Source: Nitrospinaceae bacterium (GTDB lineage Bacteria > Nitrospinota_A > UBA7883 > JAJDBK01). Taken from it: DNA of 45,947 nt. The notes under the pieces are model-generated. The model was not told the origin of the DNA. It ran no database searches and saw only the letters and a list, made by a program, of their open reading frames with translations. This document shows, one piece after another, positions 8,341-15,801 of the stretch; within the stretch, counting starts at the first letter, position 1, and each line of letters begins with the position of its first letter. The position numbers and the translations under genes are program-made. The stretch covers positions 1 to 45,947 of the forward strand of contig JAJDBK010000021.1 of the NCBI GenBank assembly GCA_029261405.1, in the 5' to 3' direction.

Positions 8341-9830
8341 CGGCCCAGAATCGCTCCTTTGAAGTGGCGATAGGCGAACTGTAATCCGAGGAAGAGGTAT
8401 TTGAAAAATGGACGCAAAACTTTACTGTTCAGGATCGTCACAACAGGCTCTGATACAAGAAAACCAAGAAGTGGTGATGGAAATTTACCACCCTTTGCGA
8501 GGGTGAACAGAAGGTTGAGGTAATTCGGCTCCCGCATGGTGTAGGTTTTGCCGTATACTTCATCCTGTTCGTTAGATAACGCTCCGCTCTCGCTCGCTTG
8601 CCTGTGCAGTTCGGTGCCTGGATATAGAATTAAAGTAAACGGCTGTAGCCTGTATGGTTTCGGGATTTGTGAAATAAACCTCAGGCTGTCGATCTTGTCC
8701 GCGTCCCGTTCGTAAGGCGCGTCGAGCAGGAAATCGTATGACGGCGGACTCATCTTATCCTTGAACCGGTTGATGATAGTCATCGCTTTCATGAGCCGTT
8801 TGTTATTCATATTTTTTCGTTTATATATCTCCTGCATCCGGGTACTGGCGCTCTCCACCCCCATCTGCACGTAAACAAGCCCTGCGTCAACCAGCGTCTC
8901 AACCTTCGCCTCCGTTACCGTGAGCGGACTTACGAGACATGAGAAAGGCAATCCGATCCGCTCCTTGTAGAGTCGGGAAAACTCAATGAGTTCATCTGTC
9001 TTCCGGGCGAAAAACTCGTCGTCGGAGATCCATATATAATCTACATACGGCATATTTAGCTTTACCGCCTCAAGTTCTCTCATCACATGCTCAACGGAAC
9101 GCCACCGCAGTTTCTTGCTCCCATACATATCGTTTAGCGTGTCGTTGATACAGTAGGTGCAACTGTAGGGACAGCCCCGGCTCGTCATGGTCTGATAGCC
9201 TGTTTTGCCGAGGTAGTCGGAGACCGTTCCCCGACGCAACGCATCCTCCATCACCTTGTGGGTTAACGGGAGAAGGGCGCCATCGAACATGACGTGGTGA
9301 TCGTCCATACTGTAGTCGGGCGCAGGATATATATCAAGGTTGCGATCAAGTTTGCCAAGCGGGTTTTTTACAATGTCGGCGCCTTTGCGAACCCAGAGGT
9401 TTGCTGTGGTGGTGTAATCATCCCCCCGTTGCATCCTGTCGGCAAGCTCCATGATCGCCTCTTCACCGTCGCCGATGCAAACCATGTCTGCGTGTTCCAT
9501 CGACTCTTCCGGTCTGATGGTCGGATGCACACCACCCCATAGCGCCGGCGCTTTTGTCTGTTCCCTGATCTTCCGGGTTATCTGGACTGCGCCATCGAAA
9601 AAATTTGTCATAAGCGTAACGCCGATCAGGTCGGAGTCTTTGCAAAGAGCTATGGCGTCGTCGAGAAGCTCTTCGTTGTACCGGTCCGCCCCCGCCACAA
9701 TGTCGTCGCCAAACGGGTCGGGCAGAAAAATTAACTGTGTAGTATGACCCCGCTCCTTGAGACAAGCGGAGAGGGTCCGCACGCCGAAGGAGGTCAGATC
9801 GGGGTATGGGGAAATAAGTGTAATTTTCAT
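8337..9830 (-). CDS. B12-binding-type radical SAM protein (BchE-like architecture)
   Basis: 497 residues, ATG start. The N-terminal cobalamin-binding-type domain spans about residues 1-135, with WGGVHPTIRPEES near 98-110 and VCIGDGEEAI near 117-126, the usual signature of the BchE-type group. The radical SAM motif is CPYSCTYC (Cys220, Cys224, Cys227). WISDDEFFA and VQMGVESAS follow and contribute to SAM binding. A basic, aromatic C-terminal tail could associate with membrane. It lies 7 bases after an LpxL-like acyltransferase and overlaps the next radical SAM gene by 4 bases. The local context suggests a lipid or isoprenoid-linked substrate, which is inference. Confidence 0.9.
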   Translation of the reverse strand: MKITLISPYPDLTSFGVRTLSACLKERGHTTQLIFLPDPFGDDIVAGADRYNEELLDDAIALCKDSDLIGVTLMTNFFDGAVQITRKIREQTKAPALWGGVHPTIRPEESMEHADMVCIGDGEEAIMELADRMQRGDDYTTTANLWVRKGADIVKNPLGKLDRNLDIYPAPDYSMDDHHVMFDGALLPLTHKVMEDALRRGTVSDYLGKTGYQTMTSRGCPYSCTYCINDTLNDMYGSKKLRWRSVEHVMRELEAVKLNMPYVDYIWISDDEFFARKTDELIEFSRLYKERIGLPFSCLVSPLTVTEAKVETLVDAGLVYVQMGVESASTRMQEIYKRKNMNNKRLMKAMTIINRFKDKMSPPSYDFLLDAPYERDADKIDSLRFISQIPKPYRLQPFTLILYPGTELHRQASESGALSNEQDEVYGKTYTMREPNYLNLLFTLAKGGKFPSPLLGFLVSEPVVTILNSKVLRPFFKYLFLGLQFAYRHFKGAILGR

Positions 9831-9837
9831 GACAGAC

Positions 9838-10782
9838 TCACTCTAATGTCTTCGCAAAGTATGGAGGGTCGCCGGTACTCTCCATGAATTCGCGGAGGGC
9901 CAGAAAGTTTATGTAGTGGCACGGGTGTTTTATTACATAATAATCGAACCTGGTGGCGAAATACTGCAGGGCGGTATGAACGTCTGAATCGTAATCACCG
10001 GTCACTTCCAGGTCGAGCGGCGGTTCGATAATCATCCGGGTTACTCCGTTATCACCGCGAACCATGAATGTCGGAAGGGCGACACAACCTGCGCGTTTGG
10101 CTATCTCCACGGCGCCGGTTGAAAAAAAAGCGGTACCACCGAGAAAATCGACCCGTAGTCGTTTTTTACCACCGCCTCCGTCAACTGCTACACCAAGAAC
10201 CTCATTTCGTTTAAGACATAAAAACGCCTTCTTCAACGAACCGAATATATTTATATGGGTAACCGGCAAGGAGAGTTCATTCTCCCACCGAAGTTCCAGC
10301 GCTCTCTTTTCCATCCGGCTGATAACTTTTCCGGGAACGATATCCTCCCACACAGTGGCCGGGGCGGAGAGCTGGGACATGGTGTATCCCCTGTAGCCGA
10401 TAGCGGGCATCACCATCTGGTTTGCGCCGAAATGCCCAAAAAGAAGAGCCACCCCTTTTCCCTTTTTTAAACCGTCGTCAATATGTTCCAGCCCTTCGCA
10501 AGTAACCGCCTCTCCTATATTTGCGGTCGAAAGTTTCGGGTAGACTAACGCTTCGAGTTCATTGAGCATAAGTATAGTGAACGATCTGCGCACGGTATCA
10601 TCACACGGCGCAAAATCGAAATTATCGCATATCCGCAAAAGCCGCTCCTTCTTCCCTCTGGCGACAGAATGGTAGAGCCATCCGAGTCCGGGGCCGACTC
10701 TCAGTAACCATCTTAACGGCGCAAGTTGCGCAATTAATCGCACCGGGTACCAGTATATCCAGAGCGCCACATCTTTTATCAT
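9838..10782 (-). CDS. LpxL/HtrB-like acyltransferase with altered active site
   Basis: 314 residues, ATG start. It shares its layout with the acyltransferase at 6147-7067: an N-terminal anchor with a W-YPVRL motif, CEGLEHIDDGLKKGKG, and the catalytic-box strand ALLFGHFGANQ. The expected HX4(D/E) reads His117 to Gln122, so the acidic residue is again absent. Later blocks include AVDGGGGKKRL, the GGTAFFSTG loop and MIIEPPLDL, all matching the lipid A acyltransferase superfamily. It starts 6 bases after the phosphodiesterase gene. The two divergent paralogues in one operon suggest that two acyl chains or two acceptors are handled. Activity cannot be assumed with the acidic residue replaced. Confidence 0.8.
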   Translation of the reverse strand: MIKDVALWIYWYPVRLIAQLAPLRWLLRVGPGLGWLYHSVARGKKERLLRICDNFDFAPCDDTVRRSFTILMLNELEALVYPKLSTANIGEAVTCEGLEHIDDGLKKGKGVALLFGHFGANQMVMPAIGYRGYTMSQLSAPATVWEDIVPGKVISRMEKRALELRWENELSLPVTHINIFGSLKKAFLCLKRNEVLGVAVDGGGGKKRLRVDFLGGTAFFSTGAVEIAKRAGCVALPTFMVRGDNGVTRMIIEPPLDLEVTGDYDSDVHTALQYFATRFDYYVIKHPCHYINFLALREFMESTGDPPYFAKTLE

Positions 10783-10788
10783 TATTGA

Positions 10789-12423
10789 CTATTCGATATA
10801 TCCGAGATCGCGCATCTGCTCTTCTATCTGCTTCGCATCTTCATCGGAAAAATCTTTACCGACCGAAGAACCGCCCCCCGCTTTTATTGTGTAGTTGGCG
10901 TCCCGGTTAACCGGATTGCTTTCGAGATGATCACGCTCCATGGCTCCCGTCAGCGGTACGCCATCGAAACTGTCGCTTACCGGCTGGCCCAACAGGTAAA
11001 GAGCGGTAGGGGTTATATCCATTATATCGGCCCGGTCAAGTTTCACGCCTCGTTTCACGCCTGGGCCTTTCATCATGAAAACACCGTAATCCTCGTGCCT
11101 GCCAGACCATTTGAGGGGAAAGAAAAGCCCCCGGTTATCGAGTTTGTAAAAACTGCACTCCGATGGGGAGATCGGGTAATAACTCTGGGCGCAATCGACG
11201 ATCAGATCTGGCGCTCCGGTGGCCTCGTCCATATCGTAAACATCCTCACTTCGATGCACTTTGGTAACCACCTTGTCGCCGGTTTCGGGATCGGTGAGTG
11301 ACAAAAGCCCTTCTATGACACCTGTGCGAACCTTCTCATACTCTTTGCTACCTTTTACAATACCGTCCCTTTGCCGCCCCGTAAAATTTACCCAGATACC
11401 TCCTCCGGCGCCTTCGCAATAAGCTGTCGTTTTCGACCAGTCAACTTCGCCGATAAACCGGTTCAGCCCCTCATCTCGATTACCGCTCGCCCCGAATATT
11501 TTTTGGCTAACCTTCCTGGCAAAACTTGCAACCTTTGATGGTTTTTCTTTTGGGCCTTCACCAGTGTGCGCGGTGTAACCGTTTTGCGCCAGCCAGTTGG
11601 AAAGCGAAAACGCCTTGTAGACCGGGCCGAAACCGTGGTCGGAGACGATCATTATCGAATCGTTCTCCTCCACCCGGTCGAGGATTTTTCCCACCGATTC
11701 GTCGAGCCGTTTATATACATCCTCGATGAAAGTTCCGTATTTGTTTCGTTCGCTCTCGGTAACCGTCTCGTTTTCCGGATCGGAAAATTTCCAGAAGTAG
11801 TGCTGGGTTCTGTCCGATTCCACATGAACATAGAAGAAAAGATCGTACTCGCCGTTGTCGAGCATGTGAGCCGCTATCTTCTCCTTCTGCTCTATCGATT
11901 CATATGTGGTCTTGACCACCCTTTGCAGGTTGTCTGGCGATGAAACCTCGAACCGGTACTTCCCGAAACGTTTTTTCAGATCAGCCGCAAGCTCTGGTGG
12001 GTAAGTGAAATCTGTCGAATCGCCCGGTGTGAACATTCCGGTAATCATGAATCCGTCAACAGGCTCCGGCGGGTATGTCACCGGGACGTTGATTACCCCG
12101 GTTTTCAATCCCCGCTCGTTTAGAATTGTCCAAAGGGCTTTGTACCGTCTGTGGCTTGAGTTGATGAAACTGAGTCTGTAATCGTCGTTGTGAATGAAAG
12201 CGTCGGTAACGCCGTGCCTGCCAGGATTGACACCGGTTATCATTGAGGTCCAGGCCACCGGGCTGAAAGCTGGTACAGTAGATTTCAGACCGGCATGTAC
12301 ACCGTCGTTCATTATGGAGGCGAGATGTTTCAGTTCCCCCTTTTTGATGAGCGGATTTATGACGTTAAAGGTAGCGCCATCAAGGCCCACGATGTATAGC
12401 TTACCCCGTTTGTTATCGCTCAA
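10789..12423 (-). CDS. Alkaline-phosphatase superfamily phosphodiesterase (type I NPP-like)
   Basis: 544 residues from the TTG at 12423, chosen because AGGAG sits 6 bases upstream; a TTG at 12429 is in frame but touches the AGGAG. Superfamily landmarks are the metal Asp in IVGLDGATF, the Thr nucleophile in VAWTSMITG, VESDRTQH with Asp and His ligands, IVSDHGF, and the late His in SGRHEDYG. It ends in an LGY tail as many relatives do. Type I phosphodiesterases hydrolyse phosphodiester or pyrophosphate bonds. No signal peptide is apparent, so it is probably cytoplasmic or needs another export route. It may cleave nucleotide-lipid or polyprenyl intermediates; the substrate is unknown. Confidence 0.85.
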   Translation of the reverse strand: MSDNKRGKLYIVGLDGATFNVINPLIKKGELKHLASIMNDGVHAGLKSTVPAFSPVAWTSMITGVNPGRHGVTDAFIHNDDYRLSFINSSHRRYKALWTILNERGLKTGVINVPVTYPPEPVDGFMITGMFTPGDSTDFTYPPELAADLKKRFGKYRFEVSSPDNLQRVVKTTYESIEQKEKIAAHMLDNGEYDLFFYVHVESDRTQHYFWKFSDPENETVTESERNKYGTFIEDVYKRLDESVGKILDRVEENDSIMIVSDHGFGPVYKAFSLSNWLAQNGYTAHTGEGPKEKPSKVASFARKVSQKIFGASGNRDEGLNRFIGEVDWSKTTAYCEGAGGGIWVNFTGRQRDGIVKGSKEYEKVRTGVIEGLLSLTDPETGDKVVTKVHRSEDVYDMDEATGAPDLIVDCAQSYYPISPSECSFYKLDNRGLFFPLKWSGRHEDYGVFMMKGPGVKRGVKLDRADIMDITPTALYLLGQPVSDSFDGVPLTGAMERDHLESNPVNRDANYTIKAGGGSSVGKDFSDEDAKQIEEQMRDLGYIE

Positions 12424-12438
12424 AATCAACTCCTCTTG

Positions 12439-14286
12439 CTACAGACAGTCTTGTGGGCAATGCCCTGTGTTGGACTCCACCGGTCCACATACTCCGTCAC
12501 CGCACTTGCTACGACCCGGTGATCCTCCACCGTATTCGCGCCTGGGGCCATTGCCGCCACCTCCGCGAGGTTGCTCCATCCGGCCCCTGTAAGATCCCTG
12601 CGAATCGAGGTTCTCTACACGCTCCCGCTCGCCTCCGCTCGCCGCAATCGACCTGCCGTTTTCCAGATCAATTATGTTGATGGTGGCGGTCTCCAGCGAA
12701 GCCCTGTAGAATTTCCCCGCTTTAAAATCGAAGGTGTACTTTGAAGGAATAACACCGCCGTCAGGGAGTACCCACTCTCTTTGCAAAACTCCCAGCTTAT
12801 ACTCCATCAGCCGCTCTTCAAAGACACCCTTCTTTATTGGTGTCAGTTTGGAAAGGTAGACCCGCTCTTTATCGTTATCAAAACCGACCACCTTCGATCC
12901 GGTCGGGAACCTGCCCTTGATACGCAAGGTCTGAGCGTCGATTATTTTTTCTCCCAGGTAAAGTTCCCTCTTTTCGGAGTTTGAACGCAGATTCATCTCC
13001 CCTTTTCCACCACTTACATGACTCTCCGCCACAATTTCGAGACTGCTACCATCATAAACAAGCAGTGTCCCCTTTTTGGTGATGTGCAGAAATAACCTGT
13101 TAAGTTTTTCGTCGAAAGCCAGAACTATCTGGCCCGGACCGGTATACGATCCGGCTTCCTTGATCCTGATGGTATTGATGAAGCGACCGCTACCCGTATC
13201 GACAACCGCAAGTTCACCTAATTCCGGGAAGGCGGCGTAGAGTTTTTTGCCCCGCCGGTTATATACCATGGTGGAAACCCCGTCAGTGCGCGGTTTTAGG
13301 GAGAGCCGTATCGGGATAGAGTTTATCACCCGGTTTAACGCCGTATCGATAACGTCGATCCTTGGGGCGTAGTGGCAAAGAGCATAAATTAAGCCGCCAT
13401 CGATTATCATTTTTGATGGCCATAACCCCACACCATCGGGGCCAGCCTCCTCCGCGCGGGGAACCGCCCTTAACAGCTTGCTCCTCAGATCGTATATGTA
13501 GATAACGGAACCGCCGAGCCTGTTTCTTATGTATAGAACCGAACTGTCATTACTCAACTCCACCTGGTTAATTGCGGACCCGATCCGTATTTTCTTTGTC
13601 TGTTTCGCTCCACGATTCAGGTCGAACACAGTTATGGAACCGTCCCCTGTGTTTGTGGCGTAGAGCTTGCCGGTATCCTGATCGATGGTGAAATAGAGCG
13701 CGTCGGGGCCGTGCTTTATGGTGTGGACAGATCGCCCGCCTGCATCTTTCACATCGATTATTCCGTAGGCGGCTTCTAGATCCTGCGTGTCACCGACCTT
13801 GAACGGGCCGGGCCTGTGGCTGTAATAAAGATCGTTATATTTTATCGACCTCCCCTTTTTGGGCATGTTCATGTGAGCCGGCAGTCCGGAAACCTCCACC
13901 GCGCTCTCTTCCCTCTCGTCGATTCTGTAATAACGTCGCTCTTCGATACGGAACATGTAGAGATCACCGTTTCGTGGATCGATCAGAAGGAATCCGCCCC
14001 GAACCCCGATATCGAAAGTCATGACCAGTTCATCCCGGTCTAGATCAACAACAGCCACACTTGTCGAACGGGCGCCTGTGACGTAGAGGCGATGGTTAAC
14101 CCGGTTGATGACAGGATTGAGCGGTTTGAGGATGTTGTCGAACTGCGCTCCCGTGACAAGTTTCTGCACGTTGATGGCCTCGTAGGAAACCACATCGTCA
14201 CTACGGTCCGAAGCGTCAGAGCCGGAATAACAAAAAGAGACTATCGCAATCAGGATCACTACGGTCCTGCCAATAAAAATGTTCAT
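12439..14286 (-). CDS. Secreted YVTN/NHL-type beta-propeller with C-terminal Cys module
   Basis: 615 residues from the ATG at 14286, which overlaps the upstream stop as ATGA. Longer in-frame versions would run back through the neighbouring gene and are less likely. Residues 1-25 form a signal peptide (MNIFIGRTVVILIAIVSF). Repeated blades follow, with motifs such as SVAVVDLDRDELV, GSITVFDLNRG and LAVVDTGSGRFINTI, typical of YVTN-type propellers. After a Gly/Arg-rich linker the C-terminus is CGDGVCGPVESNTGHCPQDC, a small six-Cys module seen in secreted proteins. It should act in the periplasm or on the surface, perhaps binding the glycan made by the locus. Enzymatic activity is not indicated. 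Confidence 0.85.
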   Translation of the reverse strand: MNIFIGRTVVILIAIVSFCYSGSDASDRSDDVVSYEAINVQKLVTGAQFDNILKPLNPVINRVNHRLYVTGARSTSVAVVDLDRDELVMTFDIGVRGGFLLIDPRNGDLYMFRIEERRYYRIDEREESAVEVSGLPAHMNMPKKGRSIKYNDLYYSHRPGPFKVGDTQDLEAAYGIIDVKDAGGRSVHTIKHGPDALYFTIDQDTGKLYATNTGDGSITVFDLNRGAKQTKKIRIGSAINQVELSNDSSVLYIRNRLGGSVIYIYDLRSKLLRAVPRAEEAGPDGVGLWPSKMIIDGGLIYALCHYAPRIDVIDTALNRVINSIPIRLSLKPRTDGVSTMVYNRRGKKLYAAFPELGELAVVDTGSGRFINTIRIKEAGSYTGPGQIVLAFDEKLNRLFLHITKKGTLLVYDGSSLEIVAESHVSGGKGEMNLRSNSEKRELYLGEKIIDAQTLRIKGRFPTGSKVVGFDNDKERVYLSKLTPIKKGVFEERLMEYKLGVLQREWVLPDGGVIPSKYTFDFKAGKFYRASLETATINIIDLENGRSIAASGGERERVENLDSQGSYRGRMEQPRGGGGNGPRREYGGGSPGRSKCGDGVCGPVESNTGHCPQDCL

Positions 14287-15782
14287 TCGATGCGGTCCTT
14301 GAAACCATTCTCTTTTTTCACCATGTTGACAAGAGCGAAAGCCACTCCAAGATCGAACCATACATACTTTGAGCCGTACGACACAAGGTCGTAATCGACC
14401 AGACCGTGCATGAGCGGTTCGGCCACCACAACCGCAAACGCGCCGAGCGCCATCCGGTATGCGTATGTGTCCTTTGAGTTCATGATACAAAACGTCACTT
14501 CCCTTATCATTATCAGAATGATCGGGATCAGGATCAACAACCCGATAAGTCCCATATCAAAAAAATAGGCGGCCATAACGTTGTTGACCTCAGGAGATGA
14601 GGTCGTAGCGCCGTAACCTGCGGAGTAGAAGTTAAAGCTACCTACGCCTTCTCCGAAGAGAAAATACAATGGCTCATCGAATATCCCGTTTATCGCATGT
14701 TTGAACCATTCATATCGCAGTTCCAGCCCGGAAAGACCCTCCCCCTCCGATGTGTTTGACATGCTTGCATAGTAGCTGTTATCAGAGAAGAACAGTTCGC
14801 CCTGGTAACCGAAACCGATAAGGATACGATCAATAAATGTAGGCGTGATTATCAGAATTACAAGCAGAGCGGTTGCCCCCCCGGCAATAGCCCTGTGATA
14901 AAACACTCTTCTCAGCTCCGGCCTTAGCAGGATAAAAAACATATAACCGATGAAACATCCGACAAGACAGCCTCGTGACTTCGTGAGGATCATTCCACCG
15001 AGCATGAAAGCTATGACAAGGAAAACGGCAAACTTCTTTCCGCGGGTGGGTGTGTTAAACATTACCGCGTAGGCCATGATTATGGCTGATGAAAGAAAAC
15101 CGCCCACATGGTCAGAGCCACCTATACCTGCCGGGCGTTCCACCTGCTTTGTAATTCCCATCAGCAGACCGGTGTCCCTCGTAAAATCTATGGTCTTTGA
15201 TATCTCGTACTCTACAGTGACCATGACTAACGCAGCCGTGATTATTCCGGCGATAATCCAGATCGTTATAAGGGTGCGAAGGGCATCCTCTGTGTCGATG
15301 AGAGTTACCACCGCATAAAAAATAATTAAGTCGGTGAACAAAAAGAAGAGGCATAACGCTCCACTCTCCTGTGAGGGGGTCCAGAGTATGGTCATAAGCT
15401 CTACGGCCATGATTAGACCGACGAAGACATCTATCCGTGTCGTTCCGATCTTTATTTTCCCGGCCATATGGTAAAGAGCCAGGCCGGCGAAGGTGGCAAG
15501 CAGGGGAATCTCATAAACGTAGAACCGGGCTTCGTAAAAGTACTCCACTTTGTAGAAGATATGTACCCGCTCCAAGGTCAGCAGAAAAGCGACCATGTAT
15601 AACGAATATCTCGGATTGACCATTCCAACAACAAAAACAGAAACAATGGCAAGCGCAGGAAAAAAGAGATAAACCGGAACCAGAAGATAAGCTGACCCGA
15701 TGATGAAACCTGTCAGCCACAAAAGAAGAACCTGGTTGATCCGGGTAGTTACTGGCTGAAAAAAGGGTTGAACTGTGTGCAA
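14283..15782 (-). CDS. Wzy/WaaL-like O-antigen polymerase or ligase
   Basis: 499 residues, TTG start without a strong ribosome-binding site, so the exact start is uncertain. About 12 hydrophobic segments run along the protein. A large periplasmic loop at about residues 320-400 ends with SSPEVNNVMAAYFFDMGLIGLL, the pattern typical of the Wzy_C domain. The conserved TKSRGCLVG motif near 270 carries the Arg expected in this family. It acts in the inner membrane, either joining repeat units or ligating glycan to a lipid or protein acceptor. Location right after the Wzc-like chain-length regulator favours a polymerase for the locus. Polymerase and ligase cannot be separated by eye. Confidence 0.85.
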   Translation of the reverse strand: MHTVQPFFQPVTTRINQVLLLWLTGFIIGSAYLLVPVYLFFPALAIVSVFVVGMVNPRYSLYMVAFLLTLERVHIFYKVEYFYEARFYVYEIPLLATFAGLALYHMAGKIKIGTTRIDVFVGLIMAVELMTILWTPSQESGALCLFFLFTDLIIFYAVVTLIDTEDALRTLITIWIIAGIITAALVMVTVEYEISKTIDFTRDTGLLMGITKQVERPAGIGGSDHVGGFLSSAIIMAYAVMFNTPTRGKKFAVFLVIAFMLGGMILTKSRGCLVGCFIGYMFFILLRPELRRVFYHRAIAGGATALLVILIITPTFIDRILIGFGYQGELFFSDNSYYASMSNTSEGEGLSGLELRYEWFKHAINGIFDEPLYFLFGEGVGSFNFYSAGYGATTSSPEVNNVMAAYFFDMGLIGLLILIPIILIMIREVTFCIMNSKDTYAYRMALGAFAVVVAEPLMHGLVDYDLVSYGSKYVWFDLGVAFALVNMVKKENGFKDRIE

Positions 15783-15801
15783 GGTCGCAGGCTTCGTCAG
15801 A

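Noticed and set aside
14287-14490. 68-residue extension of the propeller gene
   Set aside because: It lies within the Wzy-like gene, lacks a signal peptide at its start and would bury the signal peptide that begins at 14286.
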